DNA of 64,000 nt from Termitomyces sp. T153 (lineage: Eukaryota > Basidiomycota > Agaricomycetes > Agaricales > Lyophyllaceae): NCBI GenBank assembly GCA_018296165.2, contig JACKQL020000006.1, forward strand, positions 186,001 to 250,000, given 5' to 3'. Both the position numbers and the translations under genes were made by a program. The notes beneath the pieces were generated by a model that was given only the letters and a program-made list of their open reading frames with translations, was not told the origin of the DNA and made no database searches. Positions 45,526 through 56,668 of the stretch are shown here, piece after piece (within the stretch, counting starts at the first letter, position 1; each line of letters starts with the position of its first letter).

Positions 45526-46699
45526 AGCTTTACTATAGTGCAAATCATAGCTGGTTGACTTGAAAAAATGTAATGATGCTTGCAGATTACTTTGCACAGC
45601 ATGTAAGTCAAAACCAGTCTATTGGAGTTGACTCCATGTATGCAAGTAAGGCAAGTATGCCTTACATTATGTAATTGTGTGCAGCAGCACCAGAGGGTGC
45701 TGCCAAGTGTATATAAACAGTGTAATTGATCAATAAATACCAGATGATGATATGTTAATTACTGTATAAGGAGGCCTGTAGGGCATTCTGTTACACTCAG
45801 ACATCTTGCATCTGTTCAACTCTGTTGTGTGTTCCATGGATAGATGCTGCCTGTAGTGCTCTCATGGGGATGAAACTAGCTATTGTGAGCCAGCACTCAG
45901 GCCAACAAATTATTCTATCATGTGTTCTTATACTTCTACATATGTTGACATCATTTATACTAACTACACACAACAATCTTTCATGTCCATGTAATTCATC
46001 CAATTATCTTGTATAATGTGTACTCTTTCACTACATTATATCATGATATCAGTCCTTTTCTTCAATCCAAAGTGTCTGAGTCTGAGTGGACTTTGAATGA
46101 CCTTCTGACTAAGATGTGACATGAAGATGTGACATGTCTGTGATGTCTGACTGAATGACCAGAGTGCATTGGTACATACACTACTGGCACCTGAACCTGA
46201 TTTCATTGGGAAGATAGAAAAAGAAACCTGCCATACTATTTTTTGCAGATTTTTCTCCTGGGAAAAGGCTTTTTTGATCATCTAAAGCCATTTTCTATTA
46301 GTAATACACTATTGACAATGGTATAACAAGTTTTCCTTTCAGTGTTTCCTTGAAAAACATGGGAGTCAAGCTTTCCATCTTGCCACCTCACAGGTCTTCC
46401 ACCCAGGTTTGAATTTCTCTTCATGCAAGGGTGTATTCCCAAAAAAAACCTAGGGTGGATTTTTTCCTTGGAGGTAAAGGAGAAGACCAAGTAATTATAT
46501 AATTAAGCACATTTCCATTTGGCATCTATGGCATCACAATGTTCAGAGGCAATCATGTTTTCGCAATTGGTCCGATTGATTGACGATCTTTAAATTGTTG
46601 ATTTTCTTCAGATGCACCGCAATCTGATATGGCTAGGTAAGCATATAGAGGCTTTGATGCTGCTCGACCGCAGCGTACTTAGTATTACCAACTTGAGAT
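45526..46699. other. Intergenic, nothing identified
   Basis: Mixed composition; CG dinucleotides begin to reappear from about 46540 as the host gene is approached. No domain, repeat end or RNA was recognised. Confidence 0.45.
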
Positions 46700-48016
46700 T
46701 CAAGGGTCTTGTTCTTGCTGGAATACATGTCCATTTGAAATTTTGCTATAGTCATCTTCAACTTGAACATCTGTCCTGAGATGGACTTTGAGATTTCGCA
46801 TATGAATGCCTCCCCGATGGCCTGAACCAGGTGAAGAAGGAAAGTTTCCCCTGGAAAGGTCGCCTCCAAATGATTTTACTGACTCTTGACGGCGAGAAAG
46901 TCGAGTGATAATTAGGTAGAAGCAAATTGAGATAATTGGCATAGTCTGCAATAATTAGGATGAGAAAAGGGCGCCAGAAGAATGATCGGGCACTGACTAT
47001 GTCCATAATGATGGTCTGAACATTGGACTTCAAGGCGTAGAATCCGATGATTATGACCAAAAATGAGGAGTAGATGGTACCAGAATCCACGACGACGCGA
47101 GCCAAGTCAGATATGTTTCCTTTGGTAGTACGAAGCCCGGATACAGCACGATCCAAAGTCCAAAGGCGAAAGGCCAGAAAAGCTGTGAAGAAGGGTCAGA
47201 TTCCAGTTACCATCGTCTCAAAAGCTCACCAGTGGCGACCGCATTGGCAGCTAAGGTACTAGCAAAGAATGCTGAAATCCAATGCGATAAGTTCGCATTG
47301 AAGATGTCCGAATTATTCTCGCTCGTTCGGGCATGTGCAAAGAACCACAAGACGGCACTTCCTGTAACTAAAGAATCACCGTAAAACAACGAGAGAGACC
47401 AAAAAAGAGAAAGGACTGACTCAATGTTGTGAACCAAAGTGTAATTGGCAATATGACAACCCAAATAGTCGACCAAACCACGTAACATCGATAAATCTAC
47501 TCGCTTAGACATTCCCTTAAGGCTCTATCACTTGAAAACTCACAACAATGCCATCTCCAAGAAGAGTTTGGAGTGCGTAGATAAGGTTGCGGAAAAACCA
47601 GGTGAAGGATCCAAGGTCGCCAAAATATATAACGGGCCCATTCACAGTATCACGATGCTTCACAAATCCATCCACAAGTCGATGGATATCTATTCCTATG
47701 TGCTTTTATTGCCAAGCTATTGTAAGCAATCGCAAGCATCAGCGCAGAATGAGTTACTCACGATAGTACTGAACATGAATAAAAAACAAGCCGTTGCAAG
47801 CATTTTGTAATTGAATTGGCCGGATGGCGTACGGCGCTTGATGAGATCGGAGCAGGTGACTCCGAACATATACACAGAGAACCCTGATCGTTGAAAGTGA
47901 GACTTCGAAGAGTAATTTTAGAGTAAAGCTCAACAACCATAGAAAATCGCCTCAAGAGGAATTGAGACTGCCACGGCATAGTCAAGAGCCATCATACCTG
48001 TAGCTGCCATGATCAT
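46700..48016 (-). CDS. Seven-helix membrane protein of unknown function, 7 exons
   Basis: Intact host gene. Exons on the minus strand: 48016-47938, 47883-47762, 47702-47544, 47496-47421, 47367-47230, 47182-46998 and 46945-46700. Introns are 47-59 nt with GT...AG ends, and phases agree at all six junctions; 1005 nt give 334 residues. Hydrophobic segments include IPLEAIFYGFSVYMF, YKMLATACFLFMFSTI, VVWSTIWVVILPITLWFTT, a helix around WISAFFASTLAANAV, TIYSSFLVIIIGFYAL and IISICFYLIITRL. Marker phrases are VNGPVIYFGDLGSFTW, LLGDGIVIYRCYVVW and FRLWTLDRAVSGLRTT. The layout is that of a large family of Agaricomycete polytopic membrane proteins without assigned function. The C-terminal ~65 residues are hydrophilic and likely cytosolic. 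Start chosen at the first in-frame ATG. CG content is normal. Confidence 0.88.
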
Positions 48017-48890
48017 CAAGTTCGCAGAGCAAATCAAACCACAGGGTAAGAAATAGTAAGTGTTTGAAACTCAGGTCAGGATGTTGCCCAGTTCAACCTC
48101 TGTAGGTACTTGCTAACATGGATGGAGCAACTTTGATTATGGATGCTTTGCTTACATTATGCTGCGCTTTCTGATCGTTTCTACATGTTTCTTCCTCTGC
48201 CTTGCTTCTGTCACTATCAGATGGCTGTACATAAGCAGACAGGGGTACTTCCTGCTAGTACAAATACTCCCAAAGTTCCATCAGAAAGCACATGCCGACC
48301 AGCTATAGATTGTTGCAAACTGTCACTTTCTGTCATCCAACTGTCACTGCCCGTTCTTTCATGTAGTTCGCATACCAAACTTAGCTTATCAGCCCGAAGG
48401 GTCTTGTGTACTAAGATTGATGATCAGCCTCGTTCGATCGCAATTTTGATGGAATTTGGGAAGTCTCGGAAGGCGGTCCGGCCCATCATCTTAAATTACA
48501 TTCTTTTTCTTTTCATCGATAAGCATATTTCTATGCTGATACTCGCTCGTACTACTGTACATAGTGTGACAAAGTTGCAAGGATTATGTTATAAACCATT
48601 TACGTACACCTCAGGCCCAATCTTTGCCTGAAAGCTCTGAGATATTATATGGATGAGACCAGTACTTGAAAGTGCCAAATGTGCCATTGCACCACCACAA
48701 TCAGTTGGGGTTTGCATGGTGGACAGGGAAAGAAGTTATCATTGACATTGCGATGGATGGTCAGATAGGATGATGGGTCCGACTGCCTCCCGAGACTTCC
48801 ATCCCTAGTCAAATTTCATCAAATTGTGGCTAAAGGATTCTATGTGCAGTCAGATAATTGTTTGCTAGAATATCAGACCTAAGAACAAAT
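48017..48890. other. Upstream flank of the membrane-protein gene
   Basis: CG-containing sequence. A 162-codon + frame at 48143-48631 is Cys/Ser-rich with no domain pattern and is probably spurious. Near 48880-48961 a 23-bp phrase (acctaagaacaaatgtaagttatt) occurs twice. Confidence 0.4.
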
Positions 48891-49123
48891 GTAAGTTATT
48901 CCCTCAGTCCAGTATAATTGACTACATTCAAACTGTACCTAAGAACAAATGTAAGTTATTCTACGGCACAGTTAGTTTGTATGTAGAAAAAAACGCAGTT
49001 ACTCACCCCTCAGTCCAGTATAATTGACTGAGGGGTTCATCTGGTGCAGTAGTGTATATATATGTATGTCAGACAATGAAGGGATTGGCACAAAGCAACG
49101 GTAGTGGTGGTCAGTGGCCCTGT
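48891..49123 (-). mobile_element. Ty1/Copia 3' LTR, distal part (split by family B element)
   Basis: This segment together with 59071-59121 forms one sequence interrupted by element B, as shown by the CTGT duplication. On the minus strand it carries atacatatatatacac, a TATA-like motif, and the phrase caattatactggactgaggg twice. The outer LTR end is uncertain. Confidence 0.45.
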
Positions 49124-50006
49124 TGATACGCCTGTCTCGAGTACGAGACAGGTTGAATATACTTAAAAGAGAAATAAGGGAAATACCAATCAAAACAAGC
49201 TGAAAACCGTAAGCTTGGGTAAATGTCAAAAACTGTAGACATAAAAACCTTACCTAGTATAAAAAGAATATCACCAAAGAACCCAAGAAAGCATGCATTG
49301 AACGACGCCAGCAGGACCTATGACGTCGAGAACAGCTGGTCACGCATTTCAACGATCAATGGCTGTGCTCAGCAAAACCGGCTAGAACAGCTAACCGATG
49401 CCGAGGACAGCCATAGACGTCTGAATGCATAGCAAAAACCCTGCCTCCCCTCGACACCGCACGCCAGACCGTCCAGAGACCAGAGCTGGCCACCATACGA
49501 ACTACGCGGAGCCTGCTAAGAGAGGAGTGGAAAAGAAAAGAATGAGAAAAAGAGGTCGGACAAACGGATAACCGAGTAACGCCGACCCAGCACGTCATCG
49601 CAAACGGCCAACCAATAAGGAGGAAGGCCAAGGAAAACCATGCGGTACACCCAGGGGAGCGCACGGAAAACAGCCTGGTCCGTGCGCGCACGACGAGCTA
49701 TAAAGAGGAGCAGGATCGGAGGAAAAGGGCAAGCAACGATGTACCACGGCTCGGCTAGCCCCAGGGAGCGGCTAACTTAGGCTTACGAGTATCTAGTTGT
49801 TTCGGGTGTTAATTTTATATATTTTTGGACCCATTCAATAGTTTGAGGCCGTCTCAGCTAACGAATAAATCAATTTAAATCTATACATATGACTGTAACG
49901 TCTAAGTGAGCTTTCGTGTAACTGAAGCCTCCCAAACTCTGTGAAAACAAAGTTTGATCCGTTGATCCGATCAATTGACGGCATCAAAAACTTACATTTC
50001 GCATCA
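49124..50006 (+). mobile_element. B 5' LTR
   Basis: 883 bp, TGATACGCCTGTC...TTTCGCATCA. TATA-like gctataaag at 49697-49705. It retains many CG where the 3' LTR has TG or CA. Confidence 0.93.
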
Positions 50007-50008
50007 TC

Positions 50009-50025
50009 TGGAGCCCACCGCGAGG
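50009..50025 (+). promoter_or_regulatory. B primer-binding site (tRNA type)
   Basis: tggagcccaccgcgagg starts 2 nt after the LTR with TGG, complementary to a tRNA ending CCA. Which tRNA cannot be told by eye. This contrasts with the self-primed family A. Confidence 0.7.
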
Positions 50026-50144
50026 GGCTTTTGTTGCACAAAACTCACTTTTTGGATTTCCTTGAGGAAGTCCAACCCTTGTGAAACATTAGTTTTGCAC
50101 CACCTGGGTCTTGGCCCAAAACACCTGAAGTTATTGCAACCAAG

Positions 50145-51617
50145 GTGAAAAACTCTGTTACATTAAGGAAAAGAGAAACTAGGACCAATAGCAGTGGTTC
50201 AAAGTCCTTTTTGCCTGACCCTGAAACCTTACTCAGAAAGAGAAAGCTTCAGACTGAGAAAGTAATTTCAAGCTCACCAAAAGAACTGTACCCTACTACT
50301 CAACCAGTTTCTACTGCCTCAATTATGGAGCAAAATATCAGATACAAACTACCACTGCCTGACAGCAGGGATGCACCTAAGTTTAAGCACACTGAGCCCT
50401 CTGAGGTTTGTCACTTTTTACAAAGGATGATCTCCCTGTTTGAGCATGCTGGGATCCAAGGAGATAAAGAAAGGAAAAAGAGAATCTTGGAGTATGTAGA
50501 TGCTCAGACTGAACAGGAATGGCTGGGCTTTGATTCCTTTGGAGATGACTATACTTGGTCTGCTTTTGAGAAAGAGATCAAGGAGTCTTATCCAGAAGCA
50601 GTGGATGACACAGGTAGTGTTGCAAACCTGGACAGAATCTGCAGAGAACATGCCAGACTTAGTAGGAATGACACTACAGAAATCCATTTTCTCATAAGAA
50701 AATTTAGAGCTGAGGCTAAGAAGTTGGCTAATGTCACTGGGAATGGGTCTCTGGTAGACAAATTCCTGGGGTGCTTTACACCAGCTTTTGGAGATGTGAT
50801 TGAGGAGAGGTTGATCAGTAGATATGGCCACTACAAAGACCCTGCTAGGAATAGGCACAAGGACAACAAATATGACCTATCAGAAGTGCTGACAGTAGTG
50901 AGGACCTTAATAGATGGTGCTACTGTAAGGAGCCCTAGAGAGGAAAGAGTAGAGAAAATGGAAACTAGTAGGGGAAATATTAAGGAGGAGGAAGTAGAGG
51001 AGAAAGTGGCTCATCTACAAGATGCTGTGGTTACCATTGGGAAACAAATGGGGAACATCCAGAGTACCATGCAAGCTTTGCAAGCTGGTCAGTTGGACAT
51101 GCGCAATACCTTCTTAAATACCAAAGGGAACCAGGGGATAAGGACAGAAGGGCCTCCTACATTTCCAACTTCTGGAAGAAGTGGTGTTACTTGCTTCTAT
51201 TGTTGGCAAACTGGGCATAGAATCTCAGAGTGTGAAGTCATCAAGGGAGATGTACAAAAAGGATGGATCATCCTACTGGAAGGGAGAGCCAGGCTACCTA
51301 ATGGTGCTCCTTTACCTAGGGATCCTGCTGGTATATCTCCTCATGCTAGATTAGCACAAGTACATGATAAGCAGGTGAACATGTACTTTGGATGGCCAGA
51401 AGATGACCCTCCAGAGACAGTCACTTACTCTACCTATGTGAACTCTGCTAGAGAAACAAGGGATGACATGCTAGAGTGCCTTCAATATAAGGATTCAGAT
51501 TGTTTGGGAGACTTGGAGAAAGGTTTCAATAAAATGGCTGAGATGCTCAGTGTGTTGATCAACACCAGAAACACAGCCAGTCCTGAGGGACAGAAATCTT
51601 CCTCTAAGGATTTTTAA
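50145..51617 (+). CDS. B Gag polyprotein
   Basis: 490 codons from a GTG at 50145. The frame is open from 50085 without ATG and the first ATG is at 50325, so the true start is either 50325 or joined by splicing. The capsid-like region has FLQRMISLFEHAGIQGDKER, YTWSAFEKEIKESYPEA and IHFLIRKFRAEAKKLANVTG; a coiled-coil stretch lies around 51000-51090. The zinc knuckle CFYCWQTGHRISEC is at 51191-51232 (CX2CX4HX4C). No internal stops. It ends TAA at 51615-51617, directly after GGATTTT, a probable -1 frameshift site. Almost no CG. Confidence 0.9.
   Translation: MKNSVTLRKRETRTNSSGSKSFLPDPETLLRKRKLQTEKVISSSPKELYPTTQPVSTASIMEQNIRYKLPLPDSRDAPKFKHTEPSEVCHFLQRMISLFEHAGIQGDKERKKRILEYVDAQTEQEWLGFDSFGDDYTWSAFEKEIKESYPEAVDDTGSVANLDRICREHARLSRNDTTEIHFLIRKFRAEAKKLANVTGNGSLVDKFLGCFTPAFGDVIEERLISRYGHYKDPARNRHKDNKYDLSEVLTVVRTLIDGATVRSPREERVEKMETSRGNIKEEEVEEKVAHLQDAVVTIGKQMGNIQSTMQALQAGQLDMRNTFLNTKGNQGIRTEGPPTFPTSGRSGVTCFYCWQTGHRISECEVIKGDVQKGWIILLEGRARLPNGAPLPRDPAGISPHARLAQVHDKQVNMYFGWPEDDPPETVTYSTYVNSARETRDDMLECLQYKDSDCLGDLEKGFNKMAEMLSVLINTRNTASPEGQKSSSKDF
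51608..51617 (+). promoter_or_regulatory. Probable -1 frameshift site, gag to pro
   Basis: G GAT TTT followed by TAA. The pro frame is closed by TAA at 51605-51607 and opens exactly at 51608, so the only window for a -1 shift is this heptamer. G GAU UUA is used by a known betaretroviral site, so the type is plausible. Confidence 0.6.
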
Positions 51618-51625
51618 ATAACTCA

Positions 51626-52654
51626 ATGAAGGCAATCAGGAAAGAGGCATCTCAACCAGGAGTATCCTCATTGCCAGAGAGAACCCCTGAAAAACCCTGG
51701 AAAGAAAAGCTAACTCTGGTGATTCCACCTAGAGTTGCACCAAAACTGGACCTACCTTTTGAGAAGGTTCCAGCCCTCAATGAGGGACCAGACTTGCCAG
51801 TGCAGGACACTGTTAAAAGTACCTTAACAGGAACAAAGAGGAAGGAGTGGGATAGGACCATTGATAAGCTCTGGGAAGCTACTGTACCTTTCAGTACTGG
51901 AGAACTGTTAGATGTGGCTCCTGGATTAAGGGAGGCAATGATACAAAAATTGACTCTCAAATTAGGGACTCAGTCTAGGGATCCCAATATCCCAAGAGTA
52001 GCAGTTCAACAGCAGACTGTAAGGGAGAAGAAACCACCTGACAAAGTAGATGTCAATGACCTACCAATGGCAACCTATTTCATTGCAGATGGAACACAGG
52101 ATGATTTGCCTACTAGTGCAGTAGTGCATCAGGATTGTGTAGCCACTTACTTGGAAAATATCCCTCCAGGAGAAAAGCTGGTAGTGGTGTATGTGGCAAG
52201 AGATTTGCAAGTGTTGAGATCCTTGAACCCCATTGTCAATCAGAGGGGACAAGTAGGGACAATTCTAGATAGTGGTTCTCAGATAGTCTGTATGGCACTA
52301 GATGAGGCACTTTGTTTAGGATTGACTTGGGATCCAGACATATGCTTAAGGATGGAGAGTGCCAACAGTCAAGTGAATACATCAGTTGGTTTAGCCAAAA
52401 ATGTGCCATTTACTTTTGCTGAAGGCTTCACCATTTATCTACAAGTGCATATCTTTGTCAAGCCAGCTTATACTGTCTTGTTGGGTCGTCCATTTGACAC
52501 ACTGACAGAGAGCAACATACAAAACTTTCAAGATGGCAGTGCCATCATAACTATCAGAGATCCTAATACTGGTTGCCAGACAGCCCTGCCCACTCTTCAA
52601 AGAGGGAAGGTGCCAAAGGCAGGTGTTGGAGGAGATAGTGATCCAAAATTTTAA
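51626..52654 (+). CDS. B protease (retropepsin-like) frame
   Basis: 342 codons from an ATG at 51626, in the -1 frame to gag and open from 51608. The first ~190 residues are a linker without clear domain. The aspartic protease core has ILDSGSQIVCMALDEAL at 52261-52311 (catalytic DSG) and YTVLLGRPFDTL near 52469-52504 (the hydrophobic-hydrophobic-Gly motif). One domain only, as usual for a homodimeric retropepsin. No internal stops. It ends TAA at 52652-52654, overlapping the pol frame by 13 nt. Confidence 0.88.
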   Translation: MKAIRKEASQPGVSSLPERTPEKPWKEKLTLVIPPRVAPKLDLPFEKVPALNEGPDLPVQDTVKSTLTGTKRKEWDRTIDKLWEATVPFSTGELLDVAPGLREAMIQKLTLKLGTQSRDPNIPRVAVQQQTVREKKPPDKVDVNDLPMATYFIADGTQDDLPTSAVVHQDCVATYLENIPPGEKLVVVYVARDLQVLRSLNPIVNQRGQVGTILDSGSQIVCMALDEALCLGLTWDPDICLRMESANSQVNTSVGLAKNVPFTFAEGFTIYLQVHIFVKPAYTVLLGRPFDTLTESNIQNFQDGSAIITIRDPNTGCQTALPTLQRGKVPKAGVGGDSDPKF

Positions 52655-52686
52655 ATCTCAATGATCTGGTCAGTGACCAGGGAGAG

Positions 52687-55600
52687 GTGGCAGTGATATT
52701 AGGGGAGAAGGAGAATGGTGAAGTAATGGTGACTGGATACACTATAAATCATAGTGGATTCAAGAACCTAGAGTTGAGAGATGTATATCTGCAGGCCTTT
52801 GCTGCAGAGGGAGATGTGGGAGGAAGAGATGAGAGGACATTAGCAGCCAGTCTAAGTGGGCAGCTGTGTCAGATACCAGAGGAGTCAGAGGAGGTCTTAG
52901 TACAGCAGGAAAGCCTAGAGCTAGAAGCAGGTGTGGAGGAAACTGCACAAGTATTCTCTAAGAAATACAAATCTGTTGCTAGAAAGGTGAAACCTGTACT
53001 AGGAACCTCTCCTGAGGAGTTTAGAATTGAAAGGTGTATCACTGGAGATCCACTAGCAGACATGCCACAGTTGGACCCAAACCCACCTGAGTTCAAACCC
53101 ACAGGGAGGTACACTGCTGAGTGCAAGGAAATCATTGACCAAGTACATGGTGATGGTTTCTTATGGCCAGAGGAGATGAAGGCAGTACATCATCTAATGA
53201 TGCTGCAGAATGAGGCTTTTGCATGGGATGATTCTCAAAGAGGTAGGCTCAAGGAGGAATTCTTCCCTCCTGTAGTAATGCCAGTAATTCCTCACACCCC
53301 CTGGGTATTGAAGAACATTCCCATTGCTCCTGGACTCAGAGATAAAATCTGCCAGATGATAAAGCAGAAAATTGAGGCAGGAGTGTATGAGCCATCCAAC
53401 TCTTCATACAGATCCCAGTGGTTCACAGTATTGAAGAAGGATGGTGAGAGTTTGAGGATAGTTCACAGCTTGGAATCTTTAAACAAAGTGACCATAGCAC
53501 ATTCTGGGTTGCCACCAGCAACTGAAGAGTTAGCTAGTCACTTCGCTGGCAGAGCTTGTGGAGGAATCTTTGACTTGTATGTGGGATATGATGAAAGAGT
53601 GTTGGATGTGAGGTCTAGGGACTATACCACCTTTCAGACACCCTTTGGTGCTCTAAGGTTGGTAACCCTGCCAATGGGCTGGACCAATTCAGTACCAATT
53701 TTTCATGATAACATTACCTTCATCTTGAAAGATGAGATACCTCATGTAACTTGGCCATACATTGATGATGTGCCAATCAGAGGTCCACCTCACAAGTATG
53801 AATTACCAGATGGAGGCTATGAAGTTGTCCCAGAAAACCCAGGCATTAGAAGATTTGTATGGGAACATCTGCAGAATGTAAACAGAGTGTTACAAAGAAT
53901 CAAATATGCTGGAGGGACTTTCTCAGGGAAGAAGTCAGTAGTCTGTGCAGATGAGATTGTAGTGGTTGGACACAGGTGTTCCTATGAGGGACAGAAACCT
54001 GAGACTAAGTGGTTGGCCATTGTTATGGAGTGGGGTGATTGCCAGGACAAGTCAGATGTCAGAGCTTTCCTAGGTACTTGTGGTACCTTTAGGATGTTCA
54101 TTAAGGACTATGCTAAAGTGGCTGCACCCATCAACAAATTGACTCAAAACCACACACCATTTGTTTGGAGTGAGGAACAGCAGTCAGCAATGGCTCAGTT
54201 GAAGAAGTTGCTAGCTGAGAGTGCACCTCTAAAACCACTTGACTATGAGTCAGGAGGGGCAGTGGTCTTATCAGTTGACACTTCTTGGATGGCAGTGGGC
54301 TTTGGAATCTTCCAAGAAGCTCCAGACAATCCTAAGCAACGCACTTGTGCTAAGCTAGGATCCATCACCTTGAATGAGAGAGAGGCAAGATTCTCACAAC
54401 CTAAGAGAGAACTCTATGGTTTGATGAGAGCCTTGCAAGCTAATAAGTATTAGCTAGTTGGTTGTAGGAAGCTTGTAGTAGAGACAGATGCCAAGTATTT
54501 GAAGGGAATGCTAAGCAATCCTGGAGTAGGACCTAATGCCACCATCATGAGATGGATTGAGGATGTACTACTCTATTATTTGACTTTGAGGCATGTGCCA
54601 GGAAAGACCTTTAGTGTTGATGGCCTGTCTAGGAGGCTCAAGCAGCCAGGAGATGAGGAGTACCCACCTGTTAATCTAGAGTTGGTGGACAACCCAAAGA
54701 CTATGCACTTTGAATATCCAGCAAAAACCAACAATGAACTAGGATGGGAGGATTGGGAACCCTTAGCACTTGAAGAGTTTGCAGATCAAATTGACACTAG
54801 AGGTGGCTATCTACATGCAGTAGCCACTGAAGTATCAGACTTTGAACAGGAGCTTGATAGAGCAAGGTCTCAAGAGGTGGAACTCAGGAAGGCAGTTCTA
54901 AGTCAGCAGCAGACATCTAAAATAGATCCTGTTGCAGTACTATCTCTCTCTCAGCCTCTGTTACCCACAGAAGGTACTGGGGAAGAAAAGGAAGCAGACT
55001 TACAAGCCTACTTAGAACATAGGAAGGGTGGTGAGAGTGAACAGTGGGATGACTTGCTACCAATTGTACAAAGCTGGCTACAAGACCCAAGCAAAGAACC
55101 TGAAGGTTTGAAGGGTTGGGACCCAGACAAGTTCAAGAGGTTTGCAAGACAGTTCTTCTTTGATCAAAAGGGGAGACTGTACAAGTGCAATCATGAGGCT
55201 AGGCATAAGCTAGTAGTCAATATTGATAAGCAAATGTTCATGCTTAAATCAGCCCATGATGCCTTAGGGCATAGAGGGACTTATGCAACCAAAATGTTAA
55301 TACAAGAACAATTTTGGTGGCCAGGGATTGATGGAGATGTACAGTGGTATGTTGGGACTTGTCACAACTGTCAGATATGTTAGAAGACAGTTGTAAACAG
55401 AGCTCCCACAGTAACCTATACACCCTCTATCTTCCAAACAATTCACATTGATACCATGCACATGACTCCAGCTTCAAATGGCTGTAAGTATATTGTCCAT
55501 GGTAGGTGTGCATTGTCTTCATGGATGGAAGGGAGGCCTCTGTGCAAAGAAAACCATAAAACAATTGGTCAATGGTTGTTTGAGGATGTGATTTGTTGCT

Positions 55601-56487
55601 GGGGTTGCATTGCAGAGATCATCACTGATAATGCTGGACAATTCAAAAAGGTCACAGCTTGCATAGAGAGTAAATATGGAATCAGAGGCATTGCCATCTC
55701 TCCATACAACTCTCAAGCTAATGGAAAAATTGAAAGACCACATTGGGATGTCAGGCAGGCTTTATTCAAAGCTTGTGAAGATCGCACTAAATGGTTTTGG
55801 TTCTTCTTCCATGTAATGTGGAGTGATTGCATTACTATTTGGCAGAGATTTGGGTGTTCACCATACTTCATGGTCACTAGAGCTCATCCGACTCTACCTT
55901 TGGACTTAGTAGAGGCTACCTGGTTAATAGAATTACCAGAAGGACCATTATCTACAGAGGAGTTGATTGGGTATCGTGCTAGGGCTTTAGCCAAGCACCA
56001 CCAGCATATAGAAGAGATGAGGGAGAGAGTTGGGAAGGACAAACTCCAATGGGCCTTGAAGTTTGCAGAAGAGCATAAATACTCTATCAAAGACTTCAAT
56101 TTCAAGCCTTTGGACTTAGTCTTGGTCAAGAATATGATTATAGAAAGTTCACACAGTGCTAAAATGCTGCCCCATTTTCATGGTCCAATGGTAGTAATTG
56201 CTAAGACCAAGGGTGGTAATTACATTGTGGCAGAACTGGATGGGTCAGTTTGGCAGACCAGAGTTGCAGCTTTTAGAGTAGTCCCTTATAAAGCTCGAAG
56301 ATGATTGGAGCTATCCCAGAGCCTAGAGCAATGGGTAGATATCACTTCTGAAAAGTTAAAAGAGTTAAGGGAGGAACTACAAAGGCCTACCATAAATGCT
56401 ATGTCAGATTTGTCATTCAGATCTATAAAGCTTCATGAGCTTCTAGATGATGACATGATTAAGTCAGACAATAGCCCCGAAAGTTGA
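52687..56487 (+). pseudogene. B pol: RT, RNase H, integrase; one frame with three stops
   Basis: A single frame, open from 52642 (GTG at 52687 is only the first start-like codon), interrupted by TAG 54451-54453, TAG 55381-55383 and a TGA near 56302-56304. RT: 53330-53970 with LKKDGESLRIVHSLESLNKV, FQTPFGALRLVTLPMGWTN and YIDDVPIRG near 53758 (YxDD intact). RNase H: about 54260-54640 with LSVDTSWMAVGFGI and VVETDAKYLKGML. Integrase: zinc region HDALGHRGTYATKM ... CHNCQIC ending at the second TAG; core Asp in [19 protein letters not shown] near 55620, and [11 protein letters not shown] GPxxV motif ([12 protein letters not shown]) near 56170 precedes a short acidic tail. The stops are single-base changes in otherwise well-kept sequence. 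Confidence 0.9.
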
Positions 56488-56668
56488 CGAAAAGTTTAAA
56501 TTTTGCTTAAAATCAAAAATAAGTTAAAGAGACTTAAGATCACATGTTTTTGGGGTTAAGGGCATTATATTTGGGGGTTGCGAATTAAGGAAATGAAAGG
56601 GGAAATTTTGTTATGAGTAGGGTGGTCGAAAATAACTACATTAATTTAAGCAAAGGCAGCACCGATGC

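Noticed and set aside
48143..48631. 162-codon + frame next to the membrane-protein gene.
   Set aside because: No domain, no codon pattern and no splice-compatible extension; it lies in the promoter region of a well-supported gene on the other strand.
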